Below, piece after piece: positions 34,565 through 43,383 of a DNA stretch of 64,000 bases; the stretch's first letter is position 1, and every line of letters begins with the position of its first letter. The stretch lies in NCBI GenBank assembly GCA_052244495.1, contig JBQPXH010000002.1. The stretch is one strand, 5' to 3'. Source of the stretch: Cereibacter_A sp052244495. GTDB lineage: Bacteria > Pseudomonadota > Alphaproteobacteria > Rhodobacterales > Rhodobacteraceae. The notes under the pieces were generated by a model, which was given only the letters and a program-made list of their open reading frames with translations, was not told the origin of the DNA and searched no databases. Position numbers and translations under genes: made by a program.

Positions 34565-35506
34565 TCACAGCCAACCTTCTACGCGGGCAGCGTCCGCGCA
34601 GGCGGCAACGGCGTCTCGATATTCCGAGATGAGGCCACGACAGAGATCGGCCGCAGCCGGAATGTCCGTGATGCCGCCGACCCCCTGCCCGGCCGACCAT
34701 ACATCCCGCCAGACCTTCGCCTCCGACGCCATGTCGAGGTGGGGCGCGGCGCCGCCCTCCGGGTCTATCCCGGCCGCGGCGAGGCTCTGGCGCAGGAAGC
34801 TTGCCGGGATGCCGCTGACCTTCGGCGTGTAGACGATGTCGGCGGCGCTGCTCTCCGCGACCATGCGCTTCTGCTCGTCGGGCACCATCGCCTCCGTGGT
34901 GGCGAGGAAGCGGGTGCCGAGATAGGCGAGATCCGCCCCCATCATCCTTGCCGCGGCCACATCCCGCCCCGTGTTCATCGCGCCGGAGAGGATGATGGCG
35001 CCACCGAAGAACGCGCGGATCTCGGACACCAGTGCGAACGGGCTCAGTGTCCCGGCATGACCGCCCGCGCCCGCCGCCACGGCGATGATCCCGTCGACGC
35101 CCGCCTCGGCCGCCTTCCTCGCGTGGCGCGCGTTCACCACGTCATGGAACACCAGCCCGCCGTAGCCGTGGACGGCCGCAACCAGTTCCGGCACCGCCCC
35201 GAGCGAGGTGATGACCAGCGGCACCCGCTCCTCGACGCAGATGGCAAGGTCGGCCTCGACCCTCGGGTTCGAGCGGTGGACGATCAGGTTCACGCCGAAC
35301 GGCGCGGCTTCCGGCGCGAGCCGCCCGCGGATCTCGCGCAGCCACTCGCGGAATCCCTCGCTCGTCCGCTGGTTCAGGGCCGGAAAGGTGCCGAGCAGCC
35401 CGGCGTTGCAGGTCTCGACCACGAGATCGGGACCCGAGGTGAGGAACATCGGCGCCGCGATCACGGGCGCGGCCAGGCGGCCCTTCAGGCTTTCGGGGAT
35501 GGGCAT
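34565..35506 (-). CDS. Nitronate monooxygenase / 2-nitropropane dioxygenase-like flavoprotein
   Basis: 313 residues, TIM-barrel FMN enzyme. APVIAAPMFLTSGPDLV at the N-terminus, FHDVVNARHARKAAEAGVDGIIAVAAGAGGHAG (FMN phosphate site and the usual GGHxG), and GADLAYLGTRF near the C-terminus are typical of NMO family members. Such enzymes oxidise alkyl nitronates; some are enoyl reductase-like. ATG at 35506 has GAGGAGG at proper spacing. It is a single gene; its neighbours give no clue to substrate. Confidence 0.88.
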   Translation of the reverse strand: MPIPESLKGRLAAPVIAAPMFLTSGPDLVVETCNAGLLGTFPALNQRTSEGFREWLREIRGRLAPEAAPFGVNLIVHRSNPRVEADLAICVEERVPLVITSLGAVPELVAAVHGYGGLVFHDVVNARHARKAAEAGVDGIIAVAAGAGGHAGTLSPFALVSEIRAFFGGAIILSGAMNTGRDVAAARMMGADLAYLGTRFLATTEAMVPDEQKRMVAESSAADIVYTPKVSGIPASFLRQSLAAAGIDPEGGAAPHLDMASEAKVWRDVWSAGQGVGGITDIPAAADLCRGLISEYRDAVAACADAARVEGWL

Positions 35507-35576
35507 CGGTTCCTCCTCTCGGTTGGGCCGAGGTGACACCCTGCGCAGCGCGGCGGTCAACCGTTCCGCTGCGTTC

Positions 35577-37400
35577 CTAGAGCGGCAGAAGGATAGGGAC
35601 CATGACCACCCCGACGAGAAGGCTGGCGATGGTCAGGGGCACGCCCACCTTCACGAAATCCATGAAGCGGTAGCCGCCGGGACCGACGACCAGCATGTTC
35701 ACCGGCGAGGCCACCGGCGTCATGAAGGCGGACGAGGCGCCGAGCGCGACGATCATGGCGAAGGGATGCGGCGACGCGCCCATCCGCTCGGCCAGCGCCA
35801 CGGCGACGGGCGCCATGAGCACCGCCGTCGCGGTATTCGAGATGAAGAGGCCGAGCGCCGTCGTCACGCAGAAGAGCGCGCCGAGGATCGCCCTCGGCCC
35901 GGCATCTCCCAGGAGGCCGATCAGGGCCTCGGCCGCGAGATCGACGCCTCCCGTCCGCTGCAGGGCGATCGAGAAGGGCAGCATGCCCACGATCAGCACC
36001 AGCGTCTCCCAACGGATCGAAGCCAGCGCCGAGCGCATGTCGATGCACCGCAGGAGGCCGAGCAGCAGGCAGCCCACGAGCGCCGCCTGCACGTTCGGGA
36101 CGATGCCCGAAACCATCAGGGCGACCACGAGCACCAGCACCGCCAATGCCGCCGGCGCCCGGTGGCCCTCGGGCGCGACGTCCTCGGCCTCGCCGGGCAG
36201 GTCCAGAAGGATCATCTCCCGCCGCTCCGCGCCGATGCGGCGGATCGCCCGCCACGGGCCGACGACGAGCAGAGTGTCGCCCTCGCGAAGCTTCTCGTCC
36301 GCCACCGGACCGGCCACCGACTGCGCCCCATGTTTCATGGCCACGACCGCGAGGTCGTGGACCGACCGGAAGCGCAGGTCCAGCAGGGTGCGGCCGACGA
36401 AGCTCGACGTGGCGGGGATCATCACTTCGGCCATGCCGATGTCAGAGACCCGGTCGGCGAAATAGGCGCCGGAGGGCGGAAGATCCTCGAGGTGCCAGCG
36501 CTCGCGCATCGCCGGCAGGTCGATCGCGGCACGCTCGAGGTCGAGCAGCAGGATGTCCCCCGCCCGAAGCCGTGTCGCCGCCTTCGGATGGATGAGTTCC
36601 GCGCCGAAGATGCCGGGCCGCTCGATGGCGAGGATTGTCATGCCGCGGCTGGACAGAAAGTCGGCGTCCGAAACGGCTGCACCGGCGAGCGGGGACGCCG
36701 CTCCGATCCGCAGGCGTGCCTCGTGACCGGCGAGGCCATATTCCGCCACCCAGTCGCCCAGATGCCGCGGCTCGGGCGCGGCCAAGCTGGCCGGACCTCC
36801 CAGAAAGCGTCGCGCCACCAGCATCCAGAGAACGGCCACGACAAGCATCGGAAGACCGAAAGGCGTGAAGGCGAAGAACGAGAACCCTTCGTGGCCTGTG
36901 CGCACCAGCTCTCCGTGAAGCACGAGGTTCGGCGGTGTCGCCACCAGCGTCGTCATCCCCGATGTGAGCGCGGCAACCGACAGCGGCATCATCAGCCGGC
37001 CAACCGGGATATGCGCGTCCCGGGCAATGCGCAGCACGACAGGAATGAAGATCGCGACGACGCCGGTCGAGCTCATGATCGCAGAAAGGGCCGCCACCGC
37101 CGCCATCAGGTAGATCACCAGCCGGGTCTCGCTGCCCGCCGCGCGCGCGATCACCCAGTCACCGAGACGCTTGGTGATGCCCGTGCGGACCAGCGCCTCG
37201 CCGATGACGAAGAGGGCCCCGATCAGGATGACGTTCGGATCCGCAAAGCCCGACAGGGACTCGCGCAACGTGAGGGCGCCGGTAAAGGGCAGGGCGACCA
37301 TCATGATGACCGCCACGGCATCCATGCGCGGGCGGTTGAGGGCGAACATCACGATGGCGGAAAAAAGGAGGGCAAGGACAAGCACAAGCTCGACGGTCAC
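35577..37400 (-). CDS. SLC13-family permease with two RCK-C (TrkA-C) domains
   Basis: 607 residues. Two blocks of hydrophobic helices (about 1-190 and 400-605) flank a cytosolic region of about 200 residues with two TrkA-C-like repeats (the ASPLAGAAVSDADFLSSRGMTILAIERPG and ATSSFVGRTLLDLRFRSVHDLAVVAMK parts). STGVVAIFIP and ATPPNLVLHG in the first block and FISNTATAVLMAPVA in the second are SLC13/DASS motifs, including the SNT helix hairpin. It likely imports sulfate or dicarboxylate with Na+, gated through the RCK domains. It stands alone. Confidence 0.88.
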   Translation of the reverse strand: MTVELVLVLALLFSAIVMFALNRPRMDAVAVIMMVALPFTGALTLRESLSGFADPNVILIGALFVIGEALVRTGITKRLGDWVIARAAGSETRLVIYLMAAVAALSAIMSSTGVVAIFIPVVLRIARDAHIPVGRLMMPLSVAALTSGMTTLVATPPNLVLHGELVRTGHEGFSFFAFTPFGLPMLVVAVLWMLVARRFLGGPASLAAPEPRHLGDWVAEYGLAGHEARLRIGAASPLAGAAVSDADFLSSRGMTILAIERPGIFGAELIHPKAATRLRAGDILLLDLERAAIDLPAMRERWHLEDLPPSGAYFADRVSDIGMAEVMIPATSSFVGRTLLDLRFRSVHDLAVVAMKHGAQSVAGPVADEKLREGDTLLVVGPWRAIRRIGAERREMILLDLPGEAEDVAPEGHRAPAALAVLVLVVALMVSGIVPNVQAALVGCLLLGLLRCIDMRSALASIRWETLVLIVGMLPFSIALQRTGGVDLAAEALIGLLGDAGPRAILGALFCVTTALGLFISNTATAVLMAPVAVALAERMGASPHPFAMIVALGASSAFMTPVASPVNMLVVGPGGYRFMDFVKVGVPLTIASLLVGVVMVPILLPL

Positions 37401-37594
37401 GGCAGATCTCCTTCACGGGGGGAGACTGCCGGGCCAAGGCTGGCTTGTCCAGACGGCCCACGGGATCGAGCTTCAGATCCGCGCGCGCTGGGCCTGCGGT
37501 ATGGCTGGACGTGGTGCGGTAGATCGCCGCCTTCGGATTCCGCACGCCTTGGGCTTGCGGCGCAGTCAACCCGTGCTGCGCCGCATCGTCTGCG

Positions 37595-37780
37595 TCAGGG
37601 CAGGACTGCGCCGCCCACGCCGCCCACGACGGCGCCCGTGACCGGGTCGTCGGCCAGCACCTCGCCCGCCACCGCGCCGCCGAGCGCGCCGGTCGCGGCC
37701 CGCTGGGTGCGCGTTTCGCCGCACGCGGCAATGGCGATGCTCGCGACAAGTGCGGGCAGCAGGAACTTCGGAATGCTCAT
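37595..37780 (-). CDS. Small glycine-zipper lipoprotein
   Basis: 61 residues. A signal sequence ends in the lipobox IAAC with the lipidated Cys at about residue 20. The mature part is a glycine-rich stretch (ATGALGGAVAGEVL, TGAVVGGVGGAVLP) of the glycine-zipper type. GGAGGATCAG precedes ATG at 37780. Such proteins sit on the outer membrane, often under envelope stress control. The function is unknown. Confidence 0.75.
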   Translation of the reverse strand: MSIPKFLLPALVASIAIAACGETRTQRAATGALGGAVAGEVLADDPVTGAVVGGVGGAVLP

Positions 37781-37988
37781 CTGATCCTCCATGTCGGGTC
37801 CGGGCGGTTCGCCCTCCCGGAACATTACGCTGAGGAATGCGCATCTTGCAGGAACGTTCCCGCGCTACGGCATTTTGAGCAGAGATCCGCGGAGGCGCCG
37901 GGGCAATGCCGCCCCGGCCGGCTCGTGGCACGGTCCGGTGTTCCCGGACCCGGCCGGCGACCGCCATGGATGGCCGCCCTGCGACCGC

Positions 37989-39179
37989 TCAGGCCAGCGC
38001 CGTCTGTGCGGTGAAATGATCCACTTCCCCACGGTGCAGCGCGCGCAGGATCACCTCCTCCTCGTCCGTCGCAATCACGGCAGCCGCCACCCGGCTCTCC
38101 GGAGCGGAGATGATGCCGCTCGCACGACCGTTTGCCGCCTCGTCCGGCACCAGTCCCATCCAGCCGAGGCCCGCCATGACCCGCGCCCGGATCTCTGGCG
38201 AATGCTGCCCGATGCCCGCGGTGAAGACGAGTGCGTCGAGCCCGCCCATCGAAGCGGCGAGCGCCCCGATCTGCCGCAGGACATAGCGCACGAACAGATC
38301 GACTGCCTCGGCAGCTTCCGGCCGGTCGCTGGCAAGCAGGTCGCGCATGTCGGGGCTGATCCCCGACATGCCCGCAAGGCCGCTCTTCCGGCCGAGGATG
38401 CCCTCGATCTCGGGGCCGGTCATCCCTTGGCGGAGCAGATGAAGGATCACGCCCGGATCCAGCTGGCCGCAGCGCGTGCCCATCATCAGACCGTCGAGGG
38501 CGCTGAAGCCCATGGTGGTGTCGACGCTCCGCAGGTTCTCCATCGCGCAGAGGCTCGCGCCGCTGCCCAGATGCGCCACGATCACCTTCCCGCGTCCCGT
38601 CTCGCCCAGCACCTCGGGCAGACGGCTCGCGATGTAGTCGTAGGAGAGCCCGTGGAAGCCGTAGCGCTGGATGCCCTCGTCGGCCATCGCACGGGGCAGG
38701 GCATAGAGGCGGGCGAGGCGGGGCCGGTCGTGGTGGAAGGCGGTGTCGAAGCAGGCGATCTGCGGCACGCCCGGCCAGCGCGCCTCGACCGCACGGATAC
38801 CCGCGAGGTTGAAAGGCTGGTGGCTGGGCGCGAGAGGCGAGAAGCTCTCCAGCCGTTCGATGACCTCGGGCGTCAGCAGCACCGGCGCGTTGTAGTCCGG
38901 GCCGCCGTGGACGACCCGGTGCCCGGCGGCATGCAGGTCGAGCGGACCGAGCCGCCCTTCCAGCAGGCCGAGAAGCCAGAGCGTCAGCTCCTTCGCGTCG
39001 CGCGCGTCGGCGGGCGCGCGCAGTTCCAGCGTTCCGTCGGGCAGGGTGGCCTTCAGCCGTGGCGTGAGGCCGATCCCCTCGACCAGACCGCGCACGAGGG
39101 GAGTGGCGTCCTCCACGTCGAACAGGCCGAACTTGACCGTGGAGGAGCCGATATTGAGGACGAGCCAGACGGGTTTCAT
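37989..39179 (-). CDS. ackA: Acetate kinase family (acetate/butyrate kinase)
   Basis: 396 residues, standard AckA length. The phosphate-loop VLNIGSSTVKF (about 7-17), HRVVHGG, FDTAFHHDRP (catalytic Asp), RYGFHGLSYDYI and HLGSGASLCAMEN are all present. It makes ATP from acyl-phosphate and ADP. It overlaps the upstream maoC/pta fusion gene by four bases and is the last gene of the phaC operon. Acetate is the default substrate; butyrate or propionate cannot be excluded given the neighbours. Confidence 0.93.
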   Translation of the reverse strand: MKPVWLVLNIGSSTVKFGLFDVEDATPLVRGLVEGIGLTPRLKATLPDGTLELRAPADARDAKELTLWLLGLLEGRLGPLDLHAAGHRVVHGGPDYNAPVLLTPEVIERLESFSPLAPSHQPFNLAGIRAVEARWPGVPQIACFDTAFHHDRPRLARLYALPRAMADEGIQRYGFHGLSYDYIASRLPEVLGETGRGKVIVAHLGSGASLCAMENLRSVDTTMGFSALDGLMMGTRCGQLDPGVILHLLRQGMTGPEIEGILGRKSGLAGMSGISPDMRDLLASDRPEAAEAVDLFVRYVLRQIGALAASMGGLDALVFTAGIGQHSPEIRARVMAGLGWMGLVPDEAANGRASGIISAPESRVAAAVIATDEEEVILRALHRGEVDHFTAQTALA

Positions 39180-40597
39180 TCGGCCACCGGCTTCGTGGGC
39201 CGCGCCTCTGCGTGAAGGCGGGCGAGGGCGGCCGAGGTGAGGCGCGCCGAGGGGCTGTCGGCCCTGCTGGTGAGGATGATCGGAACCTTCGCGCCCAACA
39301 CGAGGCCCGCGGCCTCGGCACCGCCGAGGTGGATCAGCTGCTTGGCGATCATGTTTCCGCTCTCGAGGTTCGGCGCCACGAGGATGTCGGCGCGCCCCGC
39401 CACGTCGGACACGATGCCCTTGGCCTTCACCGCCTCGAGCGAGATGGCGTTGTCGTAGGCCAGCGGCCCGTCGATCAGCCCGCCCATGATCTGGCCACGG
39501 TCGTGCATCTTGCAGATCGAAGCCGCCAGCAGGGTCGAGGGGATCTTGCCCGTGATGGTCTCGACCGCCGAGAGGAGGGCGGTGCGCGGCGTCTCGATCC
39601 CCAATGCCATCACGAGGTCGATGGCGTTCTGCACGATGTCCTTCATCGTCTCGAGGTCAGGCGCGATGTTGATCGCGGCATCGGTGATGAACAGGATCCG
39701 GTCCACGTCCGGCACGTCCAACGCAAAGACATGGCTGAGGCGCCGCTCGGTCCGCAGGCCCTTGGCGCGGCAGAGCACGGCCGACAGCAGCTCGTCGGTG
39801 TGCAGCTTGCCTTTCATCAGCGCGCCCGCGCGCCCGTCCCGCACCAGATCCACTGCCACTTCGGCCGAGGCATGGCTGTGCGGGGCATCGACGATGCGGC
39901 TTTCGTCCAGCGTGACATTGGCCGCGGCCGCCGTGGCGAGGATCCTGGCCTTCGGCCCGACCCACCACGGCGTGATGATGCCCGCGCCCTCAGCCTGGAT
40001 CGCGCCGAGGAGGCTCAGGTCGTCGCAGGGATGCACGATGGCCGTGGGCATCGGCGGCAGGCTGCGCGCCGCGAGGATCAGGTTCGCGAAGCGCGCGCCG
40101 GGATTGTGAAGCCGCACCTCGGGCAGGTGCGAGACCGGCCGGCGCACCTTCTCGCGCGGGGCCATCACCAGCGCCTCGCCGGTGATGACCAGCTCTCCCG
40201 CCTGGTTGAGGCAGAGGCAGTCGAGCGTGACCTTGGCCGAGGCCATGTCCTTCTCGCGCACCGTCACCCGCACGGTGATCTTGTCGCCGGGCGAGACGGG
40301 GCGGCGGAAGCGCAGCGACTGGCCGAGGTAGATCGTGCCGGGGCCGGGCAGGCGGGTGCCGAGCACCGCCGAGATCAGCGCGCCGCCCCACATGCCGTGG
40401 GCGATCACATGGTGAAAGCCCGTTTCGGCCGCATAGGTCGCATCGAGGTGGGCCGGGTTCACGTCGCCCGACATGACGGCGAAGAGCTCGATATCCTCGG
40501 GCGTGAGCACCCGGTCCACCTCGGCGCTGTCGCCGATCTGCAGTTCCTCGAGCGTCCGGTTCTCGACCGTGGTGATGGAAGGATCACATCCGAACAT
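39176..40597 (-). CDS. Bifunctional MaoC-like enoyl-CoA hydratase / phosphate acyltransferase fusion
   Basis: 473 residues in two domains. The N-terminal part (about 15-150) is a hot-dog MaoC/PhaJ-type (R)-hydratase with the catalytic Asp/His motif region DVNPAHLDATYAAETGFHHVIAHGM. The C-terminal part (about 165-465) is a phosphate acetyl/butyryltransferase: GPKARI, MKGKLHTDELLSAVL, RRLSHVFALDVP and GIVSDVAGRADILVAPNLESGNM. The fusion joins interconversion of (R)-3-hydroxyacyl-CoA and enoyl-CoA with acyl-CoA to acyl-phosphate transfer. It overlaps fabI (14 bases) and ackA (4 bases). Confidence 0.93.
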   Translation of the reverse strand: MFGCDPSITTVENRTLEELQIGDSAEVDRVLTPEDIELFAVMSGDVNPAHLDATYAAETGFHHVIAHGMWGGALISAVLGTRLPGPGTIYLGQSLRFRRPVSPGDKITVRVTVREKDMASAKVTLDCLCLNQAGELVITGEALVMAPREKVRRPVSHLPEVRLHNPGARFANLILAARSLPPMPTAIVHPCDDLSLLGAIQAEGAGIITPWWVGPKARILATAAAANVTLDESRIVDAPHSHASAEVAVDLVRDGRAGALMKGKLHTDELLSAVLCRAKGLRTERRLSHVFALDVPDVDRILFITDAAINIAPDLETMKDIVQNAIDLVMALGIETPRTALLSAVETITGKIPSTLLAASICKMHDRGQIMGGLIDGPLAYDNAISLEAVKAKGIVSDVAGRADILVAPNLESGNMIAKQLIHLGGAEAAGLVLGAKVPIILTSRADSPSARLTSAALARLHAEARPTKPVAE

Positions 40598-41342
40598 GTC
40601 GGCCTCCGTCGATATGGGTCACGGTTCCGGTGACGCCCGAGGCGGCATCGGAAGCAAGGAAGGCCGCCACGGCGCCCACCTCGGCCACGGTCACGAGGCG
40701 TCGTTCGGGCGAGCGGGTCTTGGCATCCTCGATCAGCGCGTCGAAGTGGTCGATGCCGCTGGCCGCGCGGGTCGCGATGGGGCCGGGCGAGAGCACGTTC
40801 GCCCGAATGCCCTGCGGCCCGAGCTCGGCCGCGACGTGCCGTGTGCAGGCCTCGAGCGCGGCCTTGACCGGACCCATGATGTTGTAATGGTCCACGACCT
40901 TCTCGGCGCCGTAATAGCTCACCGTCATCAGGCTGCCGCCCGCGCTCATCAGCGGTTCGGCAAGCTTCGCCATTCGCAGGAACGAGTGGCAGGAGATGTC
41001 CATGGCCTGCGCGAAGCCCGTGGCGGAACAGTCGGTGACGCGGCCGTGCAGGTCCTCCTTAGGGCAGAAGGCGACCGAATGGAGCAGGAAGTCGAGCCTT
41101 CCCCAGCGCTCCCGGACGTTCTCGAACACCGCTTCCAGCTCACCTTCCTGCGAGAGATCGAGCGGCAGCAGGGCCGCGGCCGTCACCTCGTCGGCGACCG
41201 GCCGCACATGGGGCAGGGCGCGTTCGTTGAGATAGGTGAGGGCGAGTTCCGCCCCGGCTTCGGCAAAGGCGCGGGCGCAGCCGGCGGCAATCGATTGGCC
41301 GTTGGCGACACCCACCACCAGCCCGTATTTTCCCTTGAGCAT
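40584..41342 (-). CDS. fabI: FabI-like enoyl reductase (short-chain dehydrogenase)
   Basis: 252 residues. The Rossmann start LVVGVANGQSIAAGCARAFAEAGAELALTY is the FabI type (GxxxxxSIA). The active-site Tyr143, Tyr153 and Lys160 follow the YxxxxxxxxxYxxxxxxK FabI spacing, with Tyr-x6-Lys. It reduces trans-2-enoyl thioesters with NAD(P)H. The position in an operon with phaC and a maoC/pta fusion suggests that it may act on an enoyl-CoA here rather than only enoyl-ACP. This is inferred from context. It is probably a second, specialised paralogue. Confidence 0.88.
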   Translation of the reverse strand: MLKGKYGLVVGVANGQSIAAGCARAFAEAGAELALTYLNERALPHVRPVADEVTAAALLPLDLSQEGELEAVFENVRERWGRLDFLLHSVAFCPKEDLHGRVTDCSATGFAQAMDISCHSFLRMAKLAEPLMSAGGSLMTVSYYGAEKVVDHYNIMGPVKAALEACTRHVAAELGPQGIRANVLSPGPIATRAASGIDHFDALIEDAKTRSPERRLVTVAEVGAVAAFLASDAASGVTGTVTHIDGGRHVRM

Positions 41343-41354
41343 TGTCCCTGACCT

Positions 41355-43076
41355 TCAGCGTTGCAGGATGTAGGTGCCCGGCGCGTCGCAGAGCGCGGGG
41401 TAGCCGCCCGAGGCATTGCCCATCGGCGGCAGCTTGGTGCGGGGCAAGGACCGTTCCGCAAGCCAGGCGCCCCACGCGGGCCACCACGAGCCTTCGGCCG
41501 GCGTGGTCGTGGCGAACCACTCGTCCGCATCGCGATAGGCATCGTCGCGCTGGGTGGTGGCGATGCGGAAATGCCGCCGCTTGTGGCCCGGCTCGGACAC
41601 GATGCCTGCGTTGTGGCCACCCGAGGTGAGGATGAAGGTCGTCTCGGTCTCGGTCAGGCGCTGGATCTTGAACACCGACCGCCAGGGCGCTACGTGGTCC
41701 GTCTCGGTGCCCACCGCGAGGATCGGCAGCCGAAGTTCGGTCAGCGAGAGGGCATGGCCCTCCAACTCGAACTTGCCCTCGGCGAAGCGGTTCTCGAGGA
41801 AGAGCTGGCGGAGATATTCGGAGTGCATCCGGTAGGGCATCCGGGTCGCATCCGCATTCCAGGTCATCAGGTCGTTCGCATGCGGACGCTCGCCCATCAT
41901 GTATTCGTGGATCATCCGCGACCAGATCAGGTCGTTCGACCGCAGGAGCGTGAAGGCCCCGCTCATCTGGTCGCTGTCGAGATAGCCCTGATGCCACATC
42001 ATGTCCTCGAGCAGCGCGACCTGCGCCTCCGAGATGAAGAGCGCGAGTTCGCCTGCCTCGGAAAAGTCCACCTGCGCCGCGAAGAGCGTCATCGAGGCCA
42101 GCCGCTCGTCATGGTCATGCGCCATCCGCGCCGCCATGATTGACAGGAGCGTGCCGCCAAGGCAGTAGCCCGCCGCGTGAACCTTCGGCGCGCCCGTGAT
42201 CTCCTGGATCGCCTTCAGCGCCGCTCTTGGCCCCTGGTCGAGGTAATCGACAAGGCCCAGGTCCCGATCCTCGGAGTCGGGGTTCCTCCACGAGATCATG
42301 AAGACGGTGAAGCCCTGCGACACCAGCCAGCGGACCAGCGAGTTCTGCTCGGTGAGGTCGAGGATGTAGTATTTCATGATCCAGGCCGGCACGATCAGCA
42401 CCGGCTCGGGATGCACCTGCCTGGTGGTGGGCGTGTACTGGATCAGTTCCATCAGATGGGTCCGCGCGACCACCTTGCCGGGCGTCGCCGCGAGGTTCTC
42501 GCCGACGCGGAATTCGGTCTGGTCCATGGAGGCGCCGGTGACGAGCTGCGCCATGTCCCCGGCGAAGTTCATCGCGCCCTGCATCAGGTTCGCGCCCCGC
42601 GTCTCGGTCGTGCGGCTCAGAACCTCCGGATTGAGGAAGGGAATGTTCGAGGGCGACCAGACGTCGAGCATCTGGCGGACCGAGAAGCTCAGCGCCGCCT
42701 CATGCGTCCGGTCCATGCCGCGCAGTCCGGTGGTGGCGGCCTGCCACCAGTCCTCGGTCAGAAGGAAGCAGTCGCGCATCGCGGCGTAGGGCTGGCTGCT
42801 CCACGCTTCCGCGGCAAAGCGGCGATCCTTCACGGGCGCCTCGTGCGCCTGAAACCCGCCCTGCATCAGCGTCGTGGCCGAATTGACGGCCTTCTCCAGA
42901 AGTTCCACCTGTTTGCCGGGTGCTGCAGCGAGGTGCATCATCCAGTCGAGAGTCGCCGTCGCCAGCACCGAAGGTGCCAGTCCGCGCGTCATGCCCGCAA
43001 TCGTCGCGCGCGCAGCACGATCGAGCGCCTGCCCGTAAGCAGGCACGCCCTCTGCATTCCACTTCATGTCAGACAT
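41355..43076 (-). CDS. phaC: Class I poly(3-hydroxyalkanoate) synthase
   Basis: 573 residues. The N-terminal PhaC_N region is followed by the alpha/beta-hydrolase core with a lipase-like box GYCLGG carrying the catalytic Cys305. The conserved VSWRNPD-type motif (ISWRNPDSEDRD), the catalytic Asp in VGTETDHVAPW and His in GGHNAG complete the triad. It polymerises (R)-3-hydroxyacyl-CoA. ATG at 43076 has GGAAAG nine bases upstream; 43067 is an alternative. It is first in a four-gene operon. The absence of phaZ/phaP/phaR next to it suggests that this is a secondary synthase. Confidence 0.94.
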   Translation of the reverse strand: MSDMKWNAEGVPAYGQALDRAARATIAGMTRGLAPSVLATATLDWMMHLAAAPGKQVELLEKAVNSATTLMQGGFQAHEAPVKDRRFAAEAWSSQPYAAMRDCFLLTEDWWQAATTGLRGMDRTHEAALSFSVRQMLDVWSPSNIPFLNPEVLSRTTETRGANLMQGAMNFAGDMAQLVTGASMDQTEFRVGENLAATPGKVVARTHLMELIQYTPTTRQVHPEPVLIVPAWIMKYYILDLTEQNSLVRWLVSQGFTVFMISWRNPDSEDRDLGLVDYLDQGPRAALKAIQEITGAPKVHAAGYCLGGTLLSIMAARMAHDHDERLASMTLFAAQVDFSEAGELALFISEAQVALLEDMMWHQGYLDSDQMSGAFTLLRSNDLIWSRMIHEYMMGERPHANDLMTWNADATRMPYRMHSEYLRQLFLENRFAEGKFELEGHALSLTELRLPILAVGTETDHVAPWRSVFKIQRLTETETTFILTSGGHNAGIVSEPGHKRRHFRIATTQRDDAYRDADEWFATTTPAEGSWWPAWGAWLAERSLPRTKLPPMGNASGGYPALCDAPGTYILQR

Positions 43077-43383
43077 CGATCTTTCCGTATCTCCGATAAC
43101 GCCGGAGCCTCTCATACCTTCGGTTCATGAAAACGATATAATGCACACGCAGCATTTCTGATTTGAGCAGGATCAAGTTATTAAAGTGCCGTGATTTAAG
43201 GCGCACCTCATATGCTGCATTGCGGCGCAATGACTTGCCCAAGAGGTGCGGCAAAACGCCACGCGACAAGATGAAGTATTGACGGAAGGTTATCGCAACC
43301 TAACTGCACGAATCGTGGGTGGGCGATTCTCGGCTGGCATGGGGCCAACGGAGGGAAGTCCGCCAGGTTCCGAGCGGTGGTGC
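43077..43383. other. Divergent control region of phaC and the hydrolase gene
   Basis: About 307 bp without a gene, AT-richer than its surroundings. It holds an FnrL-like box (43163-43176) and ATTGCGGCGCAAT (43219-43231), a 13-bp near-palindrome similar to TTGCG/CGCAA sites near the phasin-like gene. On the plus strand TTGACG (43279-43284), 16 bases, TAACTG (43301-43306) could be the hydrolase promoter. Confidence 0.45.
43163..43176. promoter_or_regulatory. FnrL-like box upstream of phaC
   Basis: TTGAGCAGGATCAA matches TTGAT-N4-ATCAA at 9 of 10 fixed positions. It lies about 87 bp upstream of the phaC ATG. FnrL activates anaerobic genes in Rhodobacter, so the phaC operon might be oxygen-regulated. 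One mismatch in one half-site leaves this as a candidate. Confidence 0.45.
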
